NCBI GenBank assembly: GCA_964512995.1
Contig: CAZELM010000008.1
Coordinates: 75,659 to 139,658, forward strand
DNA from: CAZELM01 sp964512995
Lineage (GTDB): Bacteria > CSSED10-310
Direction: 5' to 3'
Length of the DNA: 64,000 nt
This document shows positions 54,706 through 63,774 of the stretch, piece by piece (position 1 is the stretch's first letter; each line of letters starts with the position of its first letter). Under the pieces are notes generated by a model, which saw nothing but the letters and a program-made list of their open reading frames with translations, searched no databases and was not told the DNA's origin. The translations under genes and the position numbers were made by a program.

Positions 54706-56175
54706 ATGAAAACTGAAACGCTGATCGTTGTGTTGATTGCGGTCTGTCTCTGTCCGAGCTTTGGATGGAGCGCTGTCATTCATGTGCCGGAGGATGCCTC
54801 GACCATTCAGGCCGGCATCGACCTCGCTGAAGATACGGATACCATTCTCGTGGCGGACGGCACTTATACGGGCGCTGGAAACCGGGACATCGATTTCCAG
54901 GGAAAATGGATCACCGTTGAATCCGAAAATGGACCGTACGCCTGTATTATCGATGCGGAACATCAGGGAATCGGGTTCATATTTCAGACGAATGAGAGCA
55001 TGACCGCTCAGATTCGCGGCTTCACCGTGCAACATGGCATGGGTGATACGGGCGGAGCCATTTTCTGCAATTACAGCTCCCCGATCATCGAAAACTGTTA
55101 CCTGACCAACAATCAAGCCATGTCTGGCGGAGCCATCTACTGTATCAACGCCTCTCCGGCCGTGATCGGCTGCACCATGATCGGAAATCAGGCGGATGAC
55201 AATGGTGGAGCCATTTTTTGCAGCAATGCGTCACCCGACATCATCAATTGCGTGATGAACGGTAATTTTGCCAGGATCGGCGGCGGGTTGTGTTCGGTAT
55301 GGTTTTCCGATCCAACGCTCATGAACTGCCTGATCGCACGGAATTTTTCCTCGACCGGCGGCGCTGTGGCCAGTTCCAATATCAGTTTTGTAACCATCAT
55401 GAACTCCACACTGGCCGAAAATCAGGCGGTATGTGGCGGGATTCTGTGCGATATTGCTTCGATAACCATCATTGACAGCATCGTCTGGAGGAATACCGGC
55501 GATCCATTCTGCCTGTCGGACGCCAGCATAGATATCACATTTTCCACTATTCAGGGAGGTTTTGAGGGAGCAGGAAACATCGATGCCGACCCGCAGTTTC
55601 AGTCCGGACCGCAGGGTGATTTTTATCTGGCTCATCTGAGTGCGGGAGAGACTGCCGGCAGCCCGTGTATCGATGCGGGGAGCGACCTGGCGGAGAAGAT
55701 CTGTTTTTCCTCGCATGAGGGCTCTGTATGTCTGTCCGATCTCACCACCCGGACCGATCTGGAGCCGGATCAGGGCCGAGTGGACATGGGATTTCATTAC
55801 CCGCCGGAATCATCCTGCCATCATCCCGGATGCCGGGTGGAGATGCCGTCCCGGGAGCTGACTCCGGGAGCCACCTGTTATTGCCGGGTGCATATCTGCA
55901 ATCCATATCCTGAATCCTGGGCCGAGATTCCGCTGTTTGTCATTCTGGACGTGGCTGGTTCCTGTTTTTTCGCTCCCGGATTTTCAGACTATGATTACTA
56001 TCTCGTCGATGTGGCATCCGGGGAGACGGTCGTCGAGGTCCTGCCGGAATTCATCTGGCCGGAGGGTGTGGGATCGGCTTCCGGTATCGTCTGGTATGCG
56101 GGACTGACCGATCCCGATATCACGGAACTGACCGGCGAGATCGCGATATTCTCGTTCGGCTGGCATGAAGACTGA
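54706..56175 (+). CDS. Exported right-handed parallel beta-helix protein
   Basis: A 489-residue protein with a signal peptide (residues 1-23, LIVVLIAVCLCPSFGWSA). The mature part opens with IHVPEDASTIQAGIDLAED, typical of pectate-lyase-like proteins, then contains at least six coils with the pattern GGAIxCxxxSPxIxNC, in which cysteines and asparagines stack, as in 'polymorphic outer membrane' (Chlam_PMP-like) repeats. The C-terminal 120 residues (SSCHHPGCRVEMPS onward) form a separate, probably beta-sandwich domain. The ATG is preceded by GGGAG. It is probably surface-exposed or secreted; no catalytic residues are evident. Confidence 0.85.
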   Translation: MKTETLIVVLIAVCLCPSFGWSAVIHVPEDASTIQAGIDLAEDTDTILVADGTYTGAGNRDIDFQGKWITVESENGPYACIIDAEHQGIGFIFQTNESMTAQIRGFTVQHGMGDTGGAIFCNYSSPIIENCYLTNNQAMSGGAIYCINASPAVIGCTMIGNQADDNGGAIFCSNASPDIINCVMNGNFARIGGGLCSVWFSDPTLMNCLIARNFSSTGGAVASSNISFVTIMNSTLAENQAVCGGILCDIASITIIDSIVWRNTGDPFCLSDASIDITFSTIQGGFEGAGNIDADPQFQSGPQGDFYLAHLSAGETAGSPCIDAGSDLAEKICFSSHEGSVCLSDLTTRTDLEPDQGRVDMGFHYPPESSCHHPGCRVEMPSRELTPGATCYCRVHICNPYPESWAEIPLFVILDVAGSCFFAPGFSDYDYYLVDVASGETVVEVLPEFIWPEGVGSASGIVWYAGLTDPDITELTGEIAIFSFGWHED

Positions 56176-56533
56176 GCCGGGATGATAATAGCGAATGTGA
56201 ATGGTACGGTACCTGGCCAGCTTATACTCCTGGTGCATTTCTGGATTCCGGGTATGTTTCCCTCTCCCCGCCGGCCGTGATGGTGAAACCGGCAACTAAC
56301 GCGTTTCCCTCACCCCGCCGGCCGTGATTCTGGATCGATCCGTGCTGTTCCGGCCGGCGACCCTCTCCCGGTCGCTGCGCTGGGAGAGGGTGAAGAAGGA
56401 TCCCGCACTAACCACCCTTTTTTTTCTCCTTCTCCCACCGGGAGAAGGACTGAGAATGAGGGTTCTCAATGAATCGCGTTCGGGAAAGTGGGATCGCGCA
56501 CCGGAAATGCAGTGAGAACACACCACATCCCCC
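56176..56533. repeat. Dispersed hairpin repeat, copy 4, in convergent junction
   Basis: A 47-bp unit (GCCGGCCGTGAT at about 56273 and again at about 56320) leads to CCTCACCCCGCCGGCC and the perfect stem ACCCTCTCCC (56360-56369) / GGGAGAGGGT (56382-56391), followed by GAAGAAGGATCC as in copy 3. A second hairpin, CCTTCTCCC (56428-56436) / GGGAGAAGG (56440-56448), follows a T8 run. No gene is present. Confidence 0.88.
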
Positions 56534-58408
56534 CTACTCCGCGAAATGCCGGCGGAGCAGCCGTTGATACATCATATCCGCCTGCGTTGCCCGCTGCACA
56601 TCCCCCCGTTTCCGGTAAGCCGATCCCAGCAGGTAATAGGCAGCCTCGTTCGTGGGCCGGAGATCGATCGCATGTTCCAGCATCGCGATCGCTTCAGTGT
56701 CCTGCCCGTGCGCGAGATGGATCTCTCCGGCTTCGCTGTACGTTTCACTGATCCCGGCTCCCCACGCCAGACCATTATTCATCGCACGCTGGAATCCGTC
56801 CATGTCTTCGATCGCCGCCGCCCGTCTGGCCTGCTGAAACCGGATCCGGCCGACAGCACGCCGATACTGAAAATCCCGGGTCAGATCGGGCGGTGTCTCA
56901 GGAAAGAAATCACTCATCAGACGGTCTCCCAACCCCACGGCATATGGATTGGCGGGAGCGGCTGAGAATGCCAGTCCCACGGGTTCAAACTCCCCGGATC
57001 TGCGCCAGGAGTAAAACATCGATCCGGGTGATGCCTGGCCAATCTGTTGCTCCAGGCGGGAGAACGCCATAAAAAATCCGGCGGAACTGAGATAGGCATC
57101 CGGTGGTTTCAAGGGTCCCAGACCCAGACTCCCCGTCGCGTCGATCCATCGGATATCCGGCCGGAACCGCTCCACGGAACGCAGATACAGTCCAATGAAC
57201 AGATCGTCATCGCCCTGAACCATCAGCGTGGCTTCCGGCGGCAGGCAGGTCTGCTGAACGGTTCCATAGTTGCGAGGAATCCAATCCCGTGAACGGTCCA
57301 TGGCGGCAAAATGGCTGATGACCGGCTGAATGGCCAGCCCGATCAGGATGATCACGCCCACAACAGGTCCGATCCGGGGGGAGCGGCGCTGAATCCATTG
57401 TTCCGCAACGGTCATGCCTGCTCCGGCAAAAATGCCGCATACCCATACCGATGGGAGACCGAACGGTGTGGCGCTGTACGGCACCTGGTTGAGGAGTGCA
57501 GCGTAGATCAGGTTTGCCAGAATGATCCAGGCGCCCGTAATCGCCAGCTCCCATCGGTTTTTCAGAACCATGAACCATCCGGTGATTGCGGCTGCGGAGC
57601 CGACAAAATGGAGCGAGGGGAACATACATTCCCGAAAATAGGCGGGTATCCGAGCCAATGATTCCTGCCAGGGCAGGCTCATCACCTGAAACCGGCGATG
57701 GGCTGCACCGGTAACCATATCGAGAAACGGCTCCCAGGTTGACGGATCTCCGAAATTGATGGCCGGATGACAGGCGGAGCGGATCGGCAGATAGACCCAG
57801 AGGGACAGACCGATCAGCACGAACGGAACGGTCGGAAGCCATCGCAGGATCGGGATCCGGGGCCGGGAGATCGCCACCGCCACGATCACAAATCCCGGCA
57901 GATAGAGCGTCTGTGACAGATGCACCATCACGCCGGCAGCCAGTGTCAGTCCCAGAAGATTGATCATACGAGGGTCGCTCCGAAGCCGGGAGATGATCCA
58001 GAGATTGACTGCAACCATGCACATGTCCGCAGTATAGACTTCCGCGGAGGTGGATTGTGACCAGATCAGCGGACCGGCTCCTGCCAGAAGAACGCTCCAG
58101 AGCATCACCGGCCGGGTGAAACCCAGGGAGATGCCGATGGCCGCGAGGATACTCAGAGCAGCCGCTCCCCAGATGGCCGAAATCAGATTCCCCCGAAATG
58201 CAATGGAACCGCAGGGTGTCAGATGCATCAATCCGTGACCGGCCAGGCTCTGAACCGGATACCCGGGATTGTGACAGATGCCGAGATGCCAGTATGCCGT
58301 CAGAAACTCGCTGTTGTCTCCGAACTGGGGTTCTGTCGCCAATGTCGTCAGATACAGCGCAAAAAAGATCAGAAACACCAGGAAGATATGGCTGTTATGA
58401 ATCCGCAT
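56534..58408 (-). CDS. DUF2723 membrane protein with C-terminal TPR
   Basis: About 624 residues. The N-terminus is the DUF2723 pattern (LYLTTLATEPQFGDNSEFLT, then LGICHNPGYPVQSLAGH), a GT-C-like family with a catalytic-type acidic residue in the first loop (GDNSE), followed by some ten transmembrane helices. The last 80 residues hold TPR-like helices (ISETYSEAGEIHLAHGQDTE, AAYYLLGSAYRKRGDVQRAT). Related proteins include protein O-mannosyltransferase-like enzymes, but the reaction is unproven. The ATG at 58408 overlaps the end of the YfhO-like gene by 14 bases, so the two are translationally coupled. Confidence 0.88.
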   Translation of the reverse strand: MRIHNSHIFLVFLIFFALYLTTLATEPQFGDNSEFLTAYWHLGICHNPGYPVQSLAGHGLMHLTPCGSIAFRGNLISAIWGAAALSILAAIGISLGFTRPVMLWSVLLAGAGPLIWSQSTSAEVYTADMCMVAVNLWIISRLRSDPRMINLLGLTLAAGVMVHLSQTLYLPGFVIVAVAISRPRIPILRWLPTVPFVLIGLSLWVYLPIRSACHPAINFGDPSTWEPFLDMVTGAAHRRFQVMSLPWQESLARIPAYFRECMFPSLHFVGSAAAITGWFMVLKNRWELAITGAWIILANLIYAALLNQVPYSATPFGLPSVWVCGIFAGAGMTVAEQWIQRRSPRIGPVVGVIILIGLAIQPVISHFAAMDRSRDWIPRNYGTVQQTCLPPEATLMVQGDDDLFIGLYLRSVERFRPDIRWIDATGSLGLGPLKPPDAYLSSAGFFMAFSRLEQQIGQASPGSMFYSWRRSGEFEPVGLAFSAAPANPYAVGLGDRLMSDFFPETPPDLTRDFQYRRAVGRIRFQQARRAAAIEDMDGFQRAMNNGLAWGAGISETYSEAGEIHLAHGQDTEAIAMLEHAIDLRPTNEAAYYLLGSAYRKRGDVQRATQADMMYQRLLRRHFAE

Positions 58409-60638
58409 GCCGAGCACTCCATGTTTGTCGAACAATCCAGCCCAATGAGCCGGCGAGTCCGAGGATTGGAAGAAAGACACATCCCCATCGCCAACCCGGT
58501 GTATATCGGAATTCGATACGATAGTGTCCTGCCGGTACAGCTACTCCCTGGAACAGGTGGTCCACATGGAATACCGGTGTTGACCGGGCATCGATGGATG
58601 CCGACCAGCCGGGATACCAGACATCGGTGAACACGAGTATTCCCGGCCGAGCAGCCGCCACATCCAGAATACAGTGGCCGTCGTGCTTCCGGCGATACTG
58701 AACGGTTTCCGGGCTTCCATCTGCCGGCTGGCTCGCAGAGTGCCACTCCGGAGATGTTTCCAATAATGCCGTGGTTGCCGGAGACCAATCCGGATCCGCC
58801 AGCCGTTTCAGGACATGCGCACGTTCGATTGTCTCCCATTCGGGAGTCAGCCAAGCACGGGGCATCGCAGCGTCATCCGTGTAGATCAGATCCTTTCCGA
58901 TCGTGCCGGTCAACCGGGCATCCAATCCATCAAACGGTGCGGGTGGTCCGATCCAGTAAGCGATCCCGGCCAGCCGGGTCAGCCGGAAGGGTGCGGAAAA
59001 CGACGGAAAATCCTCGAACCGGGAATTCGCAATACCGTTTGCGGATTGCATGGCGGTCCGAAACCGGTCGAGCGGCCAGGGCCGGTATCCGGTGATCGTA
59101 TCGTATCCCAGCTTGAAATATCGGTTGGTCAGTTCCGGGGATTGATAAAACAGGATGCGTGTATCGGATTGGGGAATGGTCTGGTGGAGCTGACCGGCCA
59201 ATCGGAGGAACGATGTTCGATAAGCCGGATTGGCCGGTCGCAGGAACCGCCAGCCCCGGAAAGACAGGTCAGACAGCGCGATAACCGCGAGCAGGATCAA
59301 GAGGATCGATTTCATTCCCGAATCCGTTACAGGCTGTTTGTTTTTGAACAGCATCAGACCGGTGATCAGCAGCGTCAGGGTGATCGTCACGAGCAAATCC
59401 CGTTGAATCGACGCCACTGGAATCAGAAACCAGCCGGCGGAATGGTAGATGCCGACAGCGAGGAGGATCATCAGACCGCAGACAGCACGTCCGCGCCGGT
59501 GGTTCAGTGTGCCGGTCAGCCAGGCATGGATGCCATGTCCTGCGAGCATCACTCCGGCGATGTCGGCCAGGAACATGCTTCGCGCCCATCTCCGGGTGAT
59601 GCCCAGCGCCGGAATGGAGGTCATGAGTGCCGATGCGCCGGGAATCCGTGGGAGTATCGACAGACCGGCTCCCAACAATAATAAGATATATAATACCCTA
59701 TTTGACCGAACCGGAGCGGTCATTGCGAACAGCAGGACCGCGATGCCCAGGTAGTTGTAGGTTTCGTGAAACGTTTCTGATCCGGTATAGGTTTCAGCGC
59801 TCAGTCCACCTTGAATGTTGGGAAATATCAGCGTTGTGAGGTTCTGAGGTGGAAGCGCGTCCCGGACGATCGATTGCGGGATGGGCTCGGGCAAAATCGA
59901 TTGATGGGCGAGTTCCAGGGCCAACAGGAACGGACCGCCGACCATGAGGAGAATCATGAGAGCGGGGCCGGCCAGTTGGCGCTTCGAAATCCCGCAGGAG
60001 CGGATCGATCCGCGGCATCCGAACCAGATTGCTGCGGCCAGCGTTGTGAGCAACGAGGTCTGAAGATGTCCGGCCAGGAACTGGAGACTCCAGCAAATAC
60101 CGGCTCCCATGAGCGTCCGGTGGGATTGCGTCATCCGGAACCGGTCCAGTTGCCACAGCACCGCCGGGGTCCAGGCTGCGGCGCAGATGAGCGTGTAATG
60201 ACCCGCTCCAACATGACTGAGCAGAAATCCGGAACTGCTGATGGCCATGCCGGAAAACAGTGCGGCCGGCAGGCATCCGCCGCGGGATCGCATCCAGCAT
60301 GCCGTGAACAGGCCGGTCAGCGCCAGATGAGCACCGGTCAGGAGCGCGAGTGACGGGCCGACGGGAGCCAGCAGCATCAGCCAGTTCAGCGGATAAAACA
60401 GCGCGGACTGCGGGTCGGCGAGGTGGGGATACCCCAGCATGACGGACGCATCCCACCAGGGGAGCCTTCCGGATCGGATGGACTCCCGGGTAAATTCCCA
60501 CCATGGCTCGAACTGGAACAGGAAATCAGGACCAGCCAGAGGAACGCCGTGCGGAAGGCATCGGATGAGGATCACCAGACCGGGAAAGAGGATACCGGTG
60601 ATCAATCCGGCTGAAATCAGGCGATTTATCATCCGCAT
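58395..60638 (-). CDS. YfhO family membrane protein
   Basis: A 747-residue polytopic protein. After the first helix comes PDFLFQFEPWWEFTRESIRSG and LPWWDASVMLGYPHLADPQS, then about twelve helices and a C-terminal periplasmic domain with PRAWLTPEWETIERAHVLKR and LVFTDVWYPGWSASID, the hallmark end of bacterial YfhO proteins. YfhO-type GT-C proteins add sugars to lipoteichoic acid or other envelope polymers in some bacteria. It is the first gene of a two-gene operon with the DUF2723 gene and diverges from the UDP-sugar pyrophosphorylase gene. Confidence 0.9.
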   Translation of the reverse strand: MRMINRLISAGLITGILFPGLVILIRCLPHGVPLAGPDFLFQFEPWWEFTRESIRSGRLPWWDASVMLGYPHLADPQSALFYPLNWLMLLAPVGPSLALLTGAHLALTGLFTACWMRSRGGCLPAALFSGMAISSSGFLLSHVGAGHYTLICAAAWTPAVLWQLDRFRMTQSHRTLMGAGICWSLQFLAGHLQTSLLTTLAAAIWFGCRGSIRSCGISKRQLAGPALMILLMVGGPFLLALELAHQSILPEPIPQSIVRDALPPQNLTTLIFPNIQGGLSAETYTGSETFHETYNYLGIAVLLFAMTAPVRSNRVLYILLLLGAGLSILPRIPGASALMTSIPALGITRRWARSMFLADIAGVMLAGHGIHAWLTGTLNHRRGRAVCGLMILLAVGIYHSAGWFLIPVASIQRDLLVTITLTLLITGLMLFKNKQPVTDSGMKSILLILLAVIALSDLSFRGWRFLRPANPAYRTSFLRLAGQLHQTIPQSDTRILFYQSPELTNRYFKLGYDTITGYRPWPLDRFRTAMQSANGIANSRFEDFPSFSAPFRLTRLAGIAYWIGPPAPFDGLDARLTGTIGKDLIYTDDAAMPRAWLTPEWETIERAHVLKRLADPDWSPATTALLETSPEWHSASQPADGSPETVQYRRKHDGHCILDVAAARPGILVFTDVWYPGWSASIDARSTPVFHVDHLFQGVAVPAGHYRIEFRYTPGWRWGCVFLPILGLAGSLGWIVRQTWSARHADS

Positions 60639-60827
60639 TCATGATTCCAGTGGCTGAACAGGTTGTCGATATACGGTTCCATGGATAACATCGGATTCGC
60701 TCCCAATATCGAATGGATATCTTATTGGAATGAATGCACGGTGACAACTGGCGGATCGGCCGAGCCGGTTGATTTTATTTCCAATGTGAAACAGAATAAC
60801 AGGTGGGACACAAACGCGGAGGTGATC

Positions 60828-62231
60828 ATGAATATCTCACGAAAATTCAAGCCGTTCCTGCGAAAAATGGAATCTGCCGGGATACCGGATATCGCGATCG
60901 CTAATTTCCGGCATTATTATCAGCAGCTTCTGAGTGGAAATACGGGTGTGATGTGCCGGGAGGAGATTGATCCGGTGGACACTGTTCCGGACTATCAGGA
61001 ACTGAAAGGTTATGAATCCGCCGGGCGGGATGCGTTGCCGCACTGCGTGATTTTCAAACTGAACGGCGGACTGGGAACCAGTATGGGGATGGATAGAGCC
61101 AAATCGCTTCTGCCGGTCAAGCAGGCGCATTCGTTTCTGGATATCATCATCCAGCAGGTCCTGATTCAGCGGAAAAAGAGCGGCATCCGGCTGCCGCTGA
61201 TATTCATGAACAGCCCGAACACGCGGATGGATACATTGAACCATCTGTCCATGTATGCGGATGTCAATGCCGGTTTGCCGCTGGATTTCATACAGAGCCG
61301 GGTTCCTAAAGTCAGGCAGGACGATTTTACGCCCGTTCATCATCCCGGGAATCCGGAACTGGAATGGTGTCCGCCCGGTCACGGGGATATCTACACATCG
61401 TTGGTCACGTCCGGGATATTGGAAGAATTGCTGAACAAGGGATTTCGGTACGCCTTCATCTCCAATTCGGACAACCTGGGAGCGGTGATGGATGAGCAGA
61501 TACTCGGATATATCGCCGCGCATGATTTTCCGTTTCTGATGGAGGTGGCTGAGCGGACGCCGGCAGATTGCAAGGGAGGTCACCTGGCGCGGCTAAAAAA
61601 CGGCCGCCTGACGCTCCGGGAAGTCGCTCAGTGTCCGGAATCCGAACTGCCGGAGTTTCAGGATATTCAATTGTACCGGTATTTCAACACCAACACGATC
61701 TGGATCGATCTCCAGGTGCTGGATCGTATTTTACGCACCAGGGAGTATTTTCTGGATCTGCCGCTGATCCGGAATGCCAAGCCGGTCGATCCCCAGATCC
61801 CGGATTCCACTCCTGTTTATCAACTGGAAACCGCGATGGGAGCGGCTCTGTCGTTATTTCCGGGAGCAACAGCGCTCCGGGTGACGCGGGAGCGGTTCAT
61901 GCCGGTGAAAACGTGCCAGGATCTGATCGGATTATGGTCGGATGCATACTGTCTGACAGAGGATTTTCATCTCAAACTGGATTCTGTGACACCCGAACCG
62001 GTCATTTCGGTGCTCGATCCGCAGCATTACAAAATGGTCCACCAGCTTCGCAGCCGGTTTCCGCATGGCGCACCATCCCTTCGGGAATGCACGCGATGGG
62101 AAGTTCAGGGTGATGTGACGTTCGGCCGGAATATCACGCTGAAAGGGAATGTCGTGATATCCAACAAGACTGGCCGGCCCCAGACATTACCGGATCATAC
62201 GGTCATTGTGGATCGGGTTTATGCGTTTTGA
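60828..62231 (+). CDS. UTP-glucose-1-phosphate uridylyltransferase (UDPGP family)
   Basis: A 467-residue enzyme making UDP-sugar from sugar-1-phosphate and UTP. The nucleotide-binding loop KLNGGLGTSMGMDRAKSLLP, the uridine/sugar-site motifs WCPPGHGDIYTSL and FISNSDNLGAVMD, EVAERTPADCKGGHLA and a C-terminal left-handed beta-helix (GDVTFGRNITLKGNVVISN) mark the eukaryote-type UDPGP family (PF01704), not the GalU type. Start ATG 60828 has GGAGG eight bases upstream; the frame runs 55 codons further back without a site. It may also accept UDP-N-acetylhexosamines. The product could feed the glycosyltransferases in this window. Confidence 0.93.
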   Translation: MNISRKFKPFLRKMESAGIPDIAIANFRHYYQQLLSGNTGVMCREEIDPVDTVPDYQELKGYESAGRDALPHCVIFKLNGGLGTSMGMDRAKSLLPVKQAHSFLDIIIQQVLIQRKKSGIRLPLIFMNSPNTRMDTLNHLSMYADVNAGLPLDFIQSRVPKVRQDDFTPVHHPGNPELEWCPPGHGDIYTSLVTSGILEELLNKGFRYAFISNSDNLGAVMDEQILGYIAAHDFPFLMEVAERTPADCKGGHLARLKNGRLTLREVAQCPESELPEFQDIQLYRYFNTNTIWIDLQVLDRILRTREYFLDLPLIRNAKPVDPQIPDSTPVYQLETAMGAALSLFPGATALRVTRERFMPVKTCQDLIGLWSDAYCLTEDFHLKLDSVTPEPVISVLDPQHYKMVHQLRSRFPHGAPSLRECTRWEVQGDVTFGRNITLKGNVVISNKTGRPQTLPDHTVIVDRVYAF

Positions 62232-62388
62232 GAGAAACGGACATTCGGTTCATCCCGCACTCCCATCCCACTCGCATGACTGGCGGTAATGACATGCGCA
62301 GCCGGTTTTATGACTCGTCCTCTGTTCTTGTTTCTGTCCTCTTTTCATCGGTGTTGTTTTCTTTTTTCTTTTCTTCCGAGCCATCCCC

Positions 62389-63159
62389 ATGACACTCCTG
62401 TATATCGGACTGGGCATTTTGATCGGATTTCTGTCCGGATTGTTCGGAGTCGGGGGGAGCAGTGTGGCCACACCCATACTCCGGTTGTTGGACGTTCCAC
62501 GGTTACTGGCATTGGGAACACCATTGCCGGTGACATTGCCAACTGCCTTGATCGGTGGGTGGGCGTATTGGCGGAGGGGGCGGGTCAATACCCGAGCGGT
62601 TGGGTGGACTGCGGTGGGAGGCGTTCCTGCGGTTGTTCTGGGAGCTTATCTGACGTCCTGGGTTCCCGGCCGCGTTCTGATGGCCGGAACCGGACTCTTT
62701 GTGGGTGTGGTCGGGTTGCGTCTTCTGATCGGTTCCGGACCGGGTCACATCGAAGAATTTCATCGGTCCGAGGAAACGCGATGGTTCATCATGGTGGGGA
62801 TGGGTGTCGGTTTTCTGTCCGGACTGCTGGCCAACGGGGGCGGGTTTCTGCTTCTTCCAGCGTATATGCTGCTGTTCCATTTTTCGCCTCAGGAAGCGGC
62901 AGCCACGTCACTGGTGGCGGTTTCGATCATGGCGATCCCCGGAACATGCATTCATTTTCAGTTGGGGCATATTGATTTCCGGATTGCTGGACTGATGGCG
63001 GTGGGCGTCATCCCGTCGACATATCTGGGAGCCCGTCTGGGGATGCTCATCCCAACGGCGAAAGCCCGGATTCTGTTTGGCGTATTCCTGCTGGTGTTTG
63101 GGATTTTCTTCCTCGTCCGGACGATTTACCGAGCGGAGTTGTATGGGTGGATGACCTGA
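62389..63159 (+). CDS. Sulfite exporter TauE/SafE family permease
   Basis: A 256-residue membrane protein with seven to eight hydrophobic helices. Both signature halves are present: GFLSGLFGVGGSSVATPIL and GFLSGLLANGGGFLLLPAYM, each with the GxxxGxxGGGG-type re-entrant motif, and HFSPQEAAATSLVAVSIMAIPG. The family transports sulfite, taurine-derived or other organosulfur anions; the substrate here is unknown. It follows the UDP-sugar pyrophosphorylase by 157 bases with no close operon partner. Confidence 0.9.
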   Translation: MTLLYIGLGILIGFLSGLFGVGGSSVATPILRLLDVPRLLALGTPLPVTLPTALIGGWAYWRRGRVNTRAVGWTAVGGVPAVVLGAYLTSWVPGRVLMAGTGLFVGVVGLRLLIGSGPGHIEEFHRSEETRWFIMVGMGVGFLSGLLANGGGFLLLPAYMLLFHFSPQEAAATSLVAVSIMAIPGTCIHFQLGHIDFRIAGLMAVGVIPSTYLGARLGMLIPTAKARILFGVFLLVFGIFFLVRTIYRAELYGWMT

Positions 63160-63389
63160 CAGTGGTGATTGGTAATCATTAATAATCTGCATTGAATCAA
63201 ACTATTGATCATGAGAAAAAAGGGTGCCCTGGCTTTGAAATGGTCTTCAGTTATCGAATAGAATCCAGAAATGACAGTGCCGAGGTGAATCAATACATTT
63301 TTCTTGTGTGAGATCCGACATGAACATCATCGTAGAGTGCGCAGTCTGCTGCTGATTAATATTAAAGAACAGGTAACCGTTCACTGGGA
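63160..63389. other. Intergenic DNA after the TauE/SafE gene
   Basis: No gene, hairpin or repeat recognised here. Together with 63591-63774, also featureless to my eye, it flanks the MITE-like element and precedes the terminal tandem array. Confidence 0.45.
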
Positions 63390-63590
63390 AATCCCCTCTG
63401 GAAAGAGGTGTGTCACGCAGAATCACGTTATTGAAACCAGATATGCATGGTGAACGCGTTGATTCTGCGTGACGGGGTGTGTAGTCAAAACTTCAGAACA
63501 CACCCCGTCTCTGCTTCGCTTTCCAAGAAGCCATGCTGAATCCAATCAAACCGAGGCTTCGCAGAGCCACCCTTCTTGATAGAGGGGATT
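63390..63590. mobile_element. MITE-like element with terminal inverted repeats
   Basis: AATCCCCTCT (63390-63399) and AGAGGGGATT (63581-63590) are perfect 10-bp inverted repeats bounding 201 bp. Inside are two further perfect inverted repeats: TCACGCAGAATCA (63413-63425) with TGATTCTGCGTGA (63460-63472), and GACGGGGTGTGT (63471-63482) with ACACACCCCGTC (63498-63509). No protein is encoded. Target-site duplications are not obvious. Confidence 0.6.
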
Positions 63591-63774
63591 CTGGTTGCTT
63601 CGCACCTACTGAACGATTATAAGAACGGTTTATTCTTGTTAATAATAAGAGAGAGTGAAATAGTAAAAGATTGATGCAACGTTCGGTTAGTTTTGATCGA
63701 GGGGAGTAAAGAATCTAACCTTTGATGATTGGATTATGTGAAAAGGCAATAGTCTATGAAATGAAGAGAAATAC

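Noticed and set aside
56421..56448. Rho-independent terminator for the DUF2723 gene
   Set aside because: The T run precedes the hairpin on the plus strand, so on the minus strand the hairpin is followed by A, not T.
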